Below, in pieces: positions 1 to 7,476 of a DNA stretch of 64,000 nucleotides. The position numbers were made by a program, and so were the translations under genes. The notes under the pieces were generated by a model, which saw only the letters and a program-made list of their open reading frames with translations, was not told where the DNA came from and made no database searches. The DNA is from JALYRV01 sp040902895 (lineage in GTDB: Bacteria > Acidobacteriota > Vicinamibacteria > Vicinamibacterales > SCN-69-37): assembly GCA_040902895.1 (NCBI GenBank), contig JBBDWL010000062.1, forward strand, positions 1 to 64,000, in the 5' to 3' direction. Numbering within the stretch: the stretch's first letter is position 1; each line of letters starts with the position of its first letter.

Positions 1-43
1 CGGGTCTCAATTATGCATTTTGCATAATTGAGACCCGTCCCCA
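1..43. repeat. Inverted pair of RAYT-type REP repeats (hairpin)
   Basis: Bases 1-17 (CGGGTCTCAATTATGCA) and 21-37 are perfect inverted complements around a TTT loop. The right half continues as a reverse-oriented copy (24-43) of the 20-base repeat TGGGGACGGGTCTCAATTAT. The same repeat recurs forward at 2472 and 3231 and reversed at 3937. The left, forward copy is cut by the window edge. Two REPs facing each other as a hairpin is the usual form of a REP pair. Confidence 0.85.
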
Positions 44-45
44 TT

Positions 46-51
46 TATACT
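46..51 (+). promoter_or_regulatory. -10 box TATACT, 7 bases before the ATG of the ADOP gene
   Basis: TATACT matches the -10 consensus at 5 of 6 positions and is followed by exactly 7 bases and then the ATG at 59. No Shine-Dalgarno sequence fits in that space, so a leaderless transcript is inferred. The box abuts the end of the REP at 43, so any -35 element would lie inside the REP hairpin. Confidence 0.45.
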
Positions 52-58
52 CCAGCGC

Positions 59-2470
59 ATGCGTGACGACATCAGGACGGCGGTCCGATCGCTCCTTGGA
101 TCTCCCTCGTTTTCTGCCGTCGCACTCACGGTGCTCGCGCTGGGCATCGGCGCCACCACCGCCATCTTCTCCGTCGTCGACGCCGTCGTGCTGCGCGGCC
201 TGCCGTTCGACGAGGACGACCGCATCATGGCCGTCGGACAGCGGCGAGTCAGCGACCCTCCTGACCGGCTCAACAACGTCGCGCCCCAGAATTATCAGGA
301 CTGGGCGGCGCAGCAGCAGGCCTTCGAAGCGATCGCGGCCGTCGTGAGTGAACCGGTCACGCTGCACCAGCCTGGCGGCGAACCCGAGGAGTTGCGCGCC
401 CAGCGCGTGACCACCGGATTCTTCGACGTTCTGCGAGTGCATCCGCGCGCGGGCCGCGCATTCACGGCTGACAACGAAGTCGAGGGCCGCCACTTCGTCG
501 CCATCATCAGCGATGCCCTGTGGAAGCGGCGCTTCGGCGCCGATCCGGCGATCGTCGGGCGGACCATCCCGCTCGAAGGCGGACTGTTCGAAGTCGCCGG
601 TGTCATGCCGCCCGGCTTCGAGTATCCGGTCGGCGTTCGCAAATCCACCGAACTCTGGATTCCGTACGTCGTCCCTGCCGACGAGCGCATCCGCCACAGC
701 GATCGCAGACGCACGTATCTTCATGTCATCGCGAGGCTCCATAGCGGCGTGACCCAGGAGCAGGCGCGCGAGCGCATGGAGCAGGTCGCCCTCGCGCTCG
801 AGCAGGCCCATCCGTCCTGGAACAGAGGATCACGCATTGCGATCGTCCCGCTCTACGACTCGCTCGTTGGTGAGCAGACGACGTCGTGGATGTTGTTTCT
901 ACTGGCAGCCGTCGGGTTCGTATTGCTGATTGCCTGCGCGAACGTCGCGAACCTCATGCTCGCGCGCGCGAGTGTCCGCAGGCGCGAAATTGCGGTCCGC
1001 GCGGCGCTGGGCGCCAGCCGCTGGAGAATCGCACGGCAAGTATTGACAGAAAGCCTCGTGCTGGCCGTTGCCGGAACCGCTCTTGGCGCGGCGCTCGCGT
1101 GGTTCGGCGTGCAGCTGCTGCGGACGTCGCTGCCGTCGCACGTGCCGCGCGTGGCGTCGATTGCGCTCGACCTGCGTGTGCTGGGCGCCGCCGCGCTGCT
1201 TGCGGTGATCACGGCCGTCCTGTTCGGGCTCGTGCCGGCGATTCAGGCGTCGCGTCCTGATCTGACGACCGCACTCGCGGACGGCGGACGCGGGTCGGTG
1301 GGACCTGGCGGCCAGCGGACGCTGCGCGCGCTCGTCGTCGGCGAGCTCGCCATCGCCGTCGTCCTGCTCGTTGGCGCCGGCTTGTTCATCGGAAGCTTTC
1401 TCGCGGTCACGCGCATCGACACCGGATTCGATCCGGCCAACGTCGTCATCGGCACGCTGCAGCTCCGGCCCGACGCCAATGCGCAGACGCGCGGGCTTCC
1501 CATGCTGGCCGACGTCGTCGAGCAGGTGCGTGTTGTCCCCGGCGTCCAGTACGCCGCGGCCGTTTCCGGCGGCGTGCCCCTGTCGATGGCCGTGACGGCG
1601 AGCACATTTCGCGTCGGTCAGACTCCGCTCGCCGAAGCGGGCATGATCAGCGTCAAGACCGTTTCGCCCGACTACTTCCGCGCCCTTCGCATTCCACTTG
1701 AGGCCGGCCGAGGATTTGTGGAGTCAGACTCGCGCGACGCGCCGGGCGTGGTGGTGATCAACGAGGCCGCTGCGCGCGAGCACTTCCCTACCGGCTCGCC
1801 TATCGGCCAGGAGGTCCGCCTCAACGGGAGCCGCCGCATTGTTGGCGTCGTTGGCGACGTCCGCTCGTTCGGACCCGAGAGCACCGCCTCCGCGGAGGCC
1901 TATGTCCCGCTGGCGCAAGTCGCGCGCGGGCTCGGCGGGGATCTCATCGTGCGCTCGACGCTCCCGCTTGCGCAGCTCGTGCCTGCGATCCGCGCCGCCG
2001 TGTACAGGGTCGTTGACGACATCCCGATCCGCGACGTCCGGACGATGGACGAGATGATGGCCGAGAGGCTGGCGCCGCGGCGGTTCAACATGCTGGTGCT
2101 CGGACTTTTCGGCGTGCTGGCGCTGATGATTGCGGCGGTGGGGATTTACGGCGTGATGTCGTCCGCCGTGTCGCAGCGCAGGCGCGAGATCGGCGTGCGG
2201 ATAGCCCTCGGCGCGACACGCCGGATGGTGGTCGGGCTCGTACTACGGGGCGCGGGCGTGATGATCACGCTGGGCCTTGTGATTGGAGGCGCAGCGGCCT
2301 GGTATCTGAGCGCGACGGTCAAGTCGTACCTGTTCCGCGTCGAAGCGACAGACCCGCGCGTGTTCGCGGCCGCGCTGGGCGTACTCGCGGCGGCGGCGCT
2401 GGTCGCGAGCGTCATCCCCGCCCGCCGCGCCGCCACGGTGGATCCGATGATCGCGCTCCGCGCCGAATAA
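59..2470 (+). CDS. ADOP-family MacB/FtsX-like permease
   Basis: This 803-residue membrane protein has the duplicated MacB/FtsX layout. An N-terminal transmembrane helix (about residues 18-45, with LGIGATTAIFSVVDAV) is followed by a large MacB periplasmic-core domain. Three helices follow around residues 275-400, then a second periplasmic domain and three C-terminal helices (about 675-795), ending in the ADOP signature RRAATVDPMIALRAE. Relatives are MacB-type ABC permeases, but no ATPase gene lies nearby, hence the name acidobacterial duplicated orphan permease. The substrate is unknown. The gene sits between inverted REP copies, and its stop codon lies 1 base before the REP at 2472. There is no PadR gene beside it, unlike the cluster at 24010-37041. 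Confidence 0.9.
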   Translation: MRDDIRTAVRSLLGSPSFSAVALTVLALGIGATTAIFSVVDAVVLRGLPFDEDDRIMAVGQRRVSDPPDRLNNVAPQNYQDWAAQQQAFEAIAAVVSEPVTLHQPGGEPEELRAQRVTTGFFDVLRVHPRAGRAFTADNEVEGRHFVAIISDALWKRRFGADPAIVGRTIPLEGGLFEVAGVMPPGFEYPVGVRKSTELWIPYVVPADERIRHSDRRRTYLHVIARLHSGVTQEQARERMEQVALALEQAHPSWNRGSRIAIVPLYDSLVGEQTTSWMLFLLAAVGFVLLIACANVANLMLARASVRRREIAVRAALGASRWRIARQVLTESLVLAVAGTALGAALAWFGVQLLRTSLPSHVPRVASIALDLRVLGAAALLAVITAVLFGLVPAIQASRPDLTTALADGGRGSVGPGGQRTLRALVVGELAIAVVLLVGAGLFIGSFLAVTRIDTGFDPANVVIGTLQLRPDANAQTRGLPMLADVVEQVRVVPGVQYAAAVSGGVPLSMAVTASTFRVGQTPLAEAGMISVKTVSPDYFRALRIPLEAGRGFVESDSRDAPGVVVINEAAAREHFPTGSPIGQEVRLNGSRRIVGVVGDVRSFGPESTASAEAYVPLAQVARGLGGDLIVRSTLPLAQLVPAIRAAVYRVVDDIPIRDVRTMDEMMAERLAPRRFNMLVLGLFGVLALMIAAVGIYGVMSSAVSQRRREIGVRIALGATRRMVVGLVLRGAGVMITLGLVIGGAAAWYLSATVKSYLFRVEATDPRVFAAALGVLAAAALVASVIPARRAATVDPMIALRAE

Positions 2471-2471
2471 T

Positions 2472-2491
2472 TGGGGACGGGTCTTAATTAT
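2472..2491 (+). repeat. REP copy, forward, TCTT variant
   Basis: TGGGGACGGGTCTTAATTAT differs from the copy at 3231 by one base (C to T at the fourteenth position). It starts 1 base after the TAA of the upstream permease and supplies the TAA stop of the reverse-strand gene ending at 2484. Confidence 0.85.
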
Positions 2492-3227
2492 TGATTTCGG
2501 CGCCGCGCAAACTCCGTCCGCGCCACAGTGGGGGGAACTCGTAAGCGATCGCGTGCCGGATCGCCTCGCCGCCACGGAGTCTGGTTAGCGGATAGGCGGT
2601 CCGCAGGCCCGCCGACGTGCTGTAGTCGAACGACCGGCCGATTCTGAACGCGCTGCCATCCTCCTGCACAAGATATGAGTTCGCCAGCCAGTCAGGCTTC
2701 TGCCTCGACGCGAGCACCACGAGTTCGACTTCGGGCCGCCCGACCTGTTCGCCTCTCACCAGCCGATCGGGCATTTCCGAACCCTCGAGCTTCTCCCTCG
2801 TGCGCTGCTTGTCGTAGGCGTCTGTGCGTCTCCAGGCTCGCCGAACAGTGGCGTCTATCCCCGTCAGAATGAGATCGCCGCGCACGTCGTCGACGATAAA
2901 CGCCGACGCGAAACGAATCAGCCCGCTCATCGTCAGGTACGTCGCCAGCAAGCCCGTCGGAGTCATGAACAGGAAAATCACCAGCGACCCGAGCGCCCAT
3001 CCTTTACTGGCGTCCGCAAGATTCGGATCGAACTTTACGACTTGATTGAAGCCCTGTGCCGCGGCCCCCAGGAAGGCCAGATACCCGGGAATGCCAATGG
3101 CGAATCCGACAAACAGCGTGGCGAGCGCTGCGACCCAGGCGTACCGGTACAACGGCAGCCGCTCTTCGAACGGGCCCCACCAGCGGACCGGAAGATTCGC
3201 GAGGATGATGGCGGCGACAGCTCGCAT
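2484..3227 (-). CDS. Hypothetical membrane protein
   Basis: The 247-residue product is of unrecognised family. Hydrophobic stretches at about residues 29-53 and 78-102 look like two to three membrane helices. The C-terminal half is hydrophilic and charged, without a familiar motif. The ATG at 3227 lies 3 bases from the REP at 3231. The last residues (ILE-ASN-ASN-stop) are read from the REP at 2472, so the natural C-terminus may have been altered by repeat insertion. No ribosome-binding site is visible because the REP fills the upstream region. The frame is uninterrupted and codon use is GC-rich like the neighbours, so it is probably a real gene. Confidence 0.6.
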   Translation of the reverse strand: MRAVAAIILANLPVRWWGPFEERLPLYRYAWVAALATLFVGFAIGIPGYLAFLGAAAQGFNQVVKFDPNLADASKGWALGSLVIFLFMTPTGLLATYLTMSGLIRFASAFIVDDVRGDLILTGIDATVRRAWRRTDAYDKQRTREKLEGSEMPDRLVRGEQVGRPEVELVVLASRQKPDWLANSYLVQEDGSAFRIGRSFDYSTSAGLRTAYPLTRLRGGEAIRHAIAYEFPPLWRGRSLRGAEINN

Positions 3228-3230
3228 AAA

Positions 3231-3250
3231 TGGGGACGGGTCTCAATTAT
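3231..3250 (+). repeat. REP copy, forward, TCTC variant
   Basis: TGGGGACGGGTCTCAATTAT lies 34 bases upstream of the transposase ATG. With the reversed copy at 3937 it brackets the transposase gene as inverted repeats. Confidence 0.85.
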
Positions 3251-3284
3251 TCTGGCATGCCGGTTGCCTTACATTGGCGCACCG

Positions 3285-3944
3285 ATGCCACGCCGGGCCC
3301 GCAAATTACAGTTGGGAGACTACTACCACATCATGAACCGCGGTAGTCTCCGTGCCCGCATTTTCTGCACCGCAGAAGACTACAAGGCCTTTGTCCATCT
3401 GCTGGCCGAGGCTGTAGAACGGTTCGATCTGCCGCTACTGTCCTACTGCCTCATGCCGAACCACTGGCACCTTGTTGCGCGGCCCAAAGACCACGCGCAG
3501 CTCAGTAAATCGATGCATTGGTTGACGTTGACGCATACCGTGCGGTGGCGCCAGGTCCACGAACGCAGCGGCCCTGGGCCGATCTATCAGGGCCGATTCA
3601 AAGCCGTTCCTGTCGAACCAGGATGGCATCTCCTACGAGCGTGCGGATACGTCGAACGGAACGCCCTTCGCAAAAACCTTGTCGGGCGGGCCGAGGAATG
3701 GCCATGGAGCAGCGCAAACCAACGCGCACAAAACCGCAATAGTCCGCGCCTTGTGCCGTTGCAGAATTTGAAAGCCGAGGACTGGCTGCGAATTCTAAAT
3801 GAACCAGCCGATGACGCCGAGATCTCGGACGCCGTCAGACGCAATCGGGCCCTGGCGAGCGAAGCATGGCTACGCGCGCGGCTCCAGGCTTTCGGGATCA
3901 GCGAGGTTCGGAAACCGGGACGTCCTCGGAAGGGAAATAATTAA
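3285..3944 (+). CDS. REP-associated tyrosine transposase (RAYT, Y1/HUH)
   Basis: The 219-residue protein is a single-domain IS200/IS605-like Y1 nuclease of the RAYT class, which cuts and joins single-stranded REP hairpins. The HUH pair is seen in MPNHWHLV (His60, His62). The catalytic tyrosine is in GYVERNALR (Tyr122). The family signatures YYHIMNRG near the N-terminus, IYQGRFKA at about 100 and EWPWSS further on are all present. The chosen ATG gives the usual RAYT length; an upstream in-frame extension has no similarity. The stop codon is donated by the reversed REP at 3937, which gives an Asn-Asn end. The gene overlaps the 3' end of the convergent patatin-like gene by 47 bases. All motifs are intact, so it is probably active. 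RAYTs are usually single-copy and domesticated rather than freely transposing. Confidence 0.93.
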   Translation: MPRRARKLQLGDYYHIMNRGSLRARIFCTAEDYKAFVHLLAEAVERFDLPLLSYCLMPNHWHLVARPKDHAQLSKSMHWLTLTHTVRWRQVHERSGPGPIYQGRFKAVPVEPGWHLLRACGYVERNALRKNLVGRAEEWPWSSANQRAQNRNSPRLVPLQNLKAEDWLRILNEPADDAEISDAVRRNRALASEAWLRARLQAFGISEVRKPGRPRKGNN

Positions 3945-5340
3945 GACCCGTCCCCAGTTTTTCGCCGCTTACCGCCACCACCGGCTCGATGAACTGGTGA
4001 TAGGCGTCCTGGTAGCCGCGCTCCATCAGCTCCGCCAGCGTCATCCGCCGGTCTGACGCTTCATCGTCGGTGCCGCCGAAGTCGAACGGGCCGATGGGAT
4101 TGTAGGGCGGGCGGATGACGAAGCAGGAGGCGAAGCGCGCGCGCGCGACGCGCTCGGCTTCGGCCAGCGACGCGGTCTCGATGCCGCGCAGCACTTCGCC
4201 CGACTGCGCGGCGATGCCGGCGTTGATCGTGCGCAGCTGGTGCGGCCCGGCCGGCGGCGGCGCGGCAGAGACGATGATGGCCTGCTCTGCGCCGGCGGCG
4301 GCGGCCTCGTCGACCAGGTGCAGTAGACAGCCGGGACGATCGACGACGCGATGCGTCTCGCCGCGCCAGTAGCTGTCGGCCGGATACGCGAGCCGCGCCG
4401 GCTCGGTCACGAGCGGCACCGACAGCGCCGCCTCGAGCGCCGTCACGATCGCATCGCGCTGGATGCCGGTGAGATCGATCGTCTCGCCCTCGCGCGGCTG
4501 CCCGTCGCTGCGGCGCTCGTGGAACGCCGTGCGATGCGGCTCGGACAGCAGCGAGATGCTGATGTCGCGGCGGGCCTCCACATCGTGCGCGGTCAGCAAC
4601 AGCTCGCGAAAACCAGGCTGTCCCAGGTTCTCTGTCAGCAGCTCCACATAGCGCCGCCCGAATTCGGGCATCGCGGGCCGCGGCGCGGTGACGAGACCGC
4701 GCACGAGCTCCCACAGCTGCAGCGTCACCACGTCGAGCAACCGTCCACTCGACAGCGGCGCGCCGACGACGCGCTGCCAGAACGCGCCCCGCCTTCGCGC
4801 TCTCGCGCTTCGGCGGGCCACCCCCCACGCACCCACCAGCGCGATCACCGTCACGAGCAGGACGAGCACGACTGCGCGCGGCATGACCGTCGGCAGCGCC
4901 TCGGGCGCGATCGCGGCATCGAGCATCGCGTGATATGCGCGCGTTGTCGCCGCCGCCGCATCCGTCATGCTGGCGAGCGACAGCACCAGGCTCACGAGAT
5001 AGACCGCAAGCGTGACACCCAGCAGCAGGAGGGGCGACAGAATCAGCGCAGCCGCAATCAACAGTGCGCCGCCCGCGATCTTCAGTCCGGTGCGCCAGGT
5101 GTAGGCTCGCGACAGGGCCGGATGGCGCCACAGTCCGTGCGCATCATGCAGTTTCGTCGCGCCGTCCACGGCGGCGAACGCGGCCGACACCGCGCCCATG
5201 CCATGTCCTGCGACGAGATCGACCTTCACGCCCGCCTCGCCAAGCGCCTTGAGCACACCGGCGTGATACGCGCCCGACGTGCCCGCGCCCGTCAGCACGA
5301 GGGCGGTGCGCAGACGCGGCGAATAACCGGGCTCGCTCAC
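3898..5340 (-). CDS. Patatin-like protein, probably catalytically dead, with REP-extended C-terminus
   Basis: The N-terminus reads LVLTGAGTSGAYHAGVLKAL, the glycine-rich oxyanion loop of patatin-like lipid hydrolases. The nucleophile elbow, normally G-x-S-x-G, is GHGMG here, so the serine is absent. No Asp-Gly-Gly/Ala partner is evident either. Two long hydrophobic segments (about residues 83-125 and 153-172) interrupt the domain. It is therefore probably a membrane-anchored pseudoenzyme. The GTG start at 5340 lies 2 bases after the greA stop. The C-terminal residues LGTGLNY come from the REP at 3937, and the final residues are read antisense to the transposase gene. The original stop was thus lost when the RAYT unit was inserted. 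Confidence 0.75.
   Translation of the reverse strand: MSEPGYSPRLRTALVLTGAGTSGAYHAGVLKALGEAGVKVDLVAGHGMGAVSAAFAAVDGATKLHDAHGLWRHPALSRAYTWRTGLKIAGGALLIAAALILSPLLLLGVTLAVYLVSLVLSLASMTDAAAATTRAYHAMLDAAIAPEALPTVMPRAVVLVLLVTVIALVGAWGVARRSARARRRGAFWQRVVGAPLSSGRLLDVVTLQLWELVRGLVTAPRPAMPEFGRRYVELLTENLGQPGFRELLLTAHDVEARRDISISLLSEPHRTAFHERRSDGQPREGETIDLTGIQRDAIVTALEAALSVPLVTEPARLAYPADSYWRGETHRVVDRPGCLLHLVDEAAAAGAEQAIIVSAAPPPAGPHQLRTINAGIAAQSGEVLRGIETASLAEAERVARARFASCFVIRPPYNPIGPFDFGGTDDEASDRRMTLAELMERGYQDAYHQFIEPVVAVSGEKLGTGLNYFPSEDVPVSEPR
3937..3956 (-). repeat. REP copy, reverse, TCTT variant
   Basis: This is the reverse complement of TGGGGACGGGTCTTAATTAT. It provides the TAA of the RAYT gene on the forward strand. 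On the reverse strand it is read straight through as part of the patatin-like gene (residues LGTGLNY). Confidence 0.85.
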
Positions 5341-5342
5341 AT

Positions 5343-5807
5343 TCAGACTTCGCCGTGGATGGTAATCAGCTTCGTGATCTCGAACTTGCGGATCCCGTTG
5401 GGCGTGGGCACTTTGACGACGTCGCCTCCTTCCTTGCCTGACAGGGCGCGCCCGATCGGCGACGCGATCGAAATGAGGCCTTTCGGGGGATCCGCATCCT
5501 CGGGCATGACCAGCTGGAACCTCATCTCGTTGCCGTTTTCAATCACGTGCAGCGTGGATCCGAATCCGGCCCTGTCGGTCGGAATCTTGTCGAGATTCAT
5601 CAGTTGAATCTCGGCGACGCGGCCGCTCAGCATGCTGATGCGCGTTTCGACGAGGCGCTGCCGTTCTTTCGCGGCGTGATACTCGGCGTTCTCTTTCAGA
5701 TCGCCGAGCTCGCGCGCGCGCAGGATCTCTTTCGGCAGCTCGACTTTCAGCTCCCGCTCGAGAATGGCAATCTCGTCCTGAAATCGCTTGATCAGCCGCG
5801 CCTTCAT
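5343..5807 (-). CDS. greA: Transcription elongation factor GreA
   Basis: The 154-residue product is a GreA/GreB factor that rescues backtracked RNA polymerase by stimulating transcript cleavage in the secondary channel. The N-terminal coiled coil holds the conserved tip GDLKENAEYHAAKERQ with its acidic residues. The C-terminal FKBP-like half ends IRKFEITKLITIHGEV. I chose the ATG at 5807 (MKARLIKRF) over one six codons upstream. It gives the family's usual length, and a TAGAAT -10 box lies 8 bases before it, so the upstream ATG would fall inside the promoter. The gene is followed within 2 bases by the patatin-like gene. Confidence 0.95.
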   Translation of the reverse strand: MKARLIKRFQDEIAILERELKVELPKEILRARELGDLKENAEYHAAKERQRLVETRISMLSGRVAEIQLMNLDKIPTDRAGFGSTLHVIENGNEMRFQLVMPEDADPPKGLISIASPIGRALSGKEGGDVVKVPTPNGIRKFEITKLITIHGEV

Positions 5808-5815
5808 CGAATGCG

Positions 5816-5843
5816 ATTCTAGCATCCACGGCAGTGCTATTCT
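5816..5843. promoter_or_regulatory. Divergent -10 boxes between greA and the RNA methyltransferase gene
   Basis: On the reverse strand TAGAAT (5821-5816) is followed by 8 bases and the greA ATG. On the forward strand TATTCT (5838-5843) is followed by 8 bases and the methyltransferase ATG. Only 44 bases separate the two genes and no Shine-Dalgarno is visible, so both transcripts may be leaderless. The -35 elements are poor. Confidence 0.35.
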
Positions 5844-5851
5844 CGGGTTTC

Positions 5852-6673
5852 ATGCCCGTCGCGATCACCAGCCGCCAGAATCCCGTCGTCCGGGCCTGTC
5901 GCGACCTGGCCCGCGGGCGCGAGGACGATCGCGTGCTGCTCGACGGCGCGCACCTCATCGAAGATGCGCTCGAAGCGGACCTCGTCTTCGAATCGGTCAT
6001 CGCCAGCGACGCGTTCGCGGCGGCGCACCCGCGGCTCATGGCCCGGCTCGAGCGGCACACGCTCGTCTATGTCGCGAGCGATACCGTCCTCGAAGGCGCC
6101 AGCCCCGTGACAAGTCCCGCCGGGATCGTCGGCATTGCGACCCTCGAGGCCGCGGACCTCGCCGACGCGCTCCCGCAGCACGCATCGGAGGGCTCGGCAT
6201 ATCTGCCGGCGATGGCCGTCGCGCTGGTCGACGTGCAGGATCCGGGCAACGCCGGCGCGGTGATTCGCTGCGTTGAAGCCGCCGGCGGCACGGGCGTCGT
6301 CGCATGCGGCGCGACGAGCGACTTGCGCGGATGGAAGTCGCTGCGCGCGTCGATGGGCAGCGCATTTCGGGTGCCGCTGGCGTCCGCACCGGTCGATCAG
6401 CTGTTCAGCGACGCGAAGGTCGCGGGCGTGCGCGTCATCGCGTCGACGCTCGACGCGGCGGCGGCCGACATGCGCGACGTCACATGGACCGAGCCGTTCG
6501 TGCTGCTGGTCGGCAACGAAGGACGCGGCCTCGATCCCGCAGTCGCGGCCCGCGCCGAGCTGCGCGTGCGGATCCCGATGTTCGGCAAGCTGCAGTCGAT
6601 GAATGCAGCCGTTTCCGCCGCGGTGATTCTCTACGAGGCGCAGCGCCAGCGGCAAGGGCACGATCGGATATGA
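5852..6673 (+). CDS. SpoU/TrmH-family RNA 2'-O-ribose methyltransferase
   Basis: The 273-residue protein is a SPOUT-fold methyltransferase that puts a 2'-O-methyl group on rRNA or tRNA from S-adenosylmethionine. An N-terminal L30e-like substrate-binding domain (residues 5-95, starting ITSRQNPVV) is followed by the catalytic domain. Its three SpoU motifs are VQDPGNAGAVIRCVEAAG, LLVGNEGRGL and the knot-forming IPMFGKLQSMNAAVSAAV. The Asn of motif 1 and the Glu of motif 2 are present. I chose the ATG at 5852; an in-frame GTG 18 bases upstream lies in the promoter. The target nucleotide cannot be read from sequence. It is followed 16 bases later by the small gene at 6690. Confidence 0.9.
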   Translation: MPVAITSRQNPVVRACRDLARGREDDRVLLDGAHLIEDALEADLVFESVIASDAFAAAHPRLMARLERHTLVYVASDTVLEGASPVTSPAGIVGIATLEAADLADALPQHASEGSAYLPAMAVALVDVQDPGNAGAVIRCVEAAGGTGVVACGATSDLRGWKSLRASMGSAFRVPLASAPVDQLFSDAKVAGVRVIASTLDAAAADMRDVTWTEPFVLLVGNEGRGLDPAVAARAELRVRIPMFGKLQSMNAAVSAAVILYEAQRQRQGHDRI

Positions 6674-6689
6674 TTTCCTGGAGGTAGCA

Positions 6690-6980
6690 ATGTCGCTGTC
6701 CGGAGCTATCGTAAATCCGAAACAGGCGATCCAACAGGCTCAAAGTGCGCTTCGGGAAATGGTCACCGACGCAAAGAGCATCCGATTGGAAGAGATCACC
6801 ATGTCGGATGATGATCGACGGTGGCGCGTTACCTTGAGCTTTCTTGCGGACTCGATCAAGGACGACCTCAACGCTCTCGAACAATTGTTAGAGCTGAAGC
6901 CAACGAAACGACGAGCACGTGTTATTGAAATCGACGCGAGCACGGGACGTTTCAAAGGCATGAAGCTCGTTCATGTCTAA
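6690..6980 (+). CDS. Small partner protein of a PIN-domain gene (possible antitoxin)
   Basis: The 96-residue protein has no named family that I can assign. A helical N-terminus (about residues 8-26) is followed by RLEEITMSDDDRRWRVTLSF, then a charged helix, then a strand pair with VIEIDASTGRFKGMKL. Its stop overlaps the ATG of the PIN-domain gene by 8 bases, the tight coupling expected of a toxin-antitoxin or binding pair. An AGGTAG-like ribosome-binding site precedes the ATG. Base composition is visibly more AT-rich than the flanking methyltransferase and rarA genes, which suggests that the pair was acquired by transfer. The antitoxin role is inference from the arrangement only. Confidence 0.7.
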   Translation: MSLSGAIVNPKQAIQQAQSALREMVTDAKSIRLEEITMSDDDRRWRVTLSFLADSIKDDLNALEQLLELKPTKRRARVIEIDASTGRFKGMKLVHV

Positions 6981-7476
6981 GCAGCCTCGGCTTCGTGTCC
7001 TGTCGCGAATGACTCGCGACGGACTCCTGCTGGATTCGAACCTGCTCCTAATTCTGATTGCGGGCGCTCTGGGCCGCTGGTACTTCACTCAATTCAAGAA
7101 GGCTGCAGGTTTTGTATATGAGGACGCACAGCAGCTCTCACGAATCGTTCAGCAGTTCCCCCGGCTTGTAACCACGCCGTCGGTCCTGGCGGAGACAAGC
7201 AATCTAGGCGGGTACACGAGCCCGGTTCTCGCAATCGCCTTCCGCCGAGCATTGAGACGCTGGCTGTCCAAGCAGGACGAACGACAACTAAGTGGCGTAT
7301 CCGTAACCTCGCACGACGTTTACGAGACGCTGGGCTTCACCGATGCGAGTCTGGCTCTTTTGGCCGATACGCGGACAACCGTTCTTACCGTCGACTACCG
7401 CCTCTATGAGTACCTGACTTCGAGGGGCCTGACGTGCCTCAACTTTAACCATCTTCGAGAGATCGTCGGTTCCTAA
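6973..7476 (+). CDS. PIN-domain protein, putative RNase toxin
   Basis: The 167-residue protein has a PIN-like acidic set: Asp in LLLDSNLL (about residue 21), Glu in TPSVLAETSNL, Asp in GFTDASLALL and Asp in VLTVDYRLYEYL. PIN domains are Mg-dependent single-strand ribonucleases and are commonly VapC-type toxins. This one is longer than a typical VapC (about 130-140 residues). The gene overlaps the 96-residue partner by 8 bases and shares 1 base with rarA, so all three are probably co-transcribed. Like its partner it has lower GC than the surroundings. Whether it acts as a toxin or as a housekeeping nuclease is open. Confidence 0.8.
   Translation: MSKQPRLRVLSRMTRDGLLLDSNLLLILIAGALGRWYFTQFKKAAGFVYEDAQQLSRIVQQFPRLVTTPSVLAETSNLGGYTSPVLAIAFRRALRRWLSKQDERQLSGVSVTSHDVYETLGFTDASLALLADTRTTVLTVDYRLYEYLTSRGLTCLNFNHLREIVGS

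Noticed and set aside
59..2470. ADOP gene as cargo of a composite transposon because inverted REPs flank it
   Set aside because: The flanking repeats are 20-bp REPs, not insertion sequences, and no target duplication is seen.
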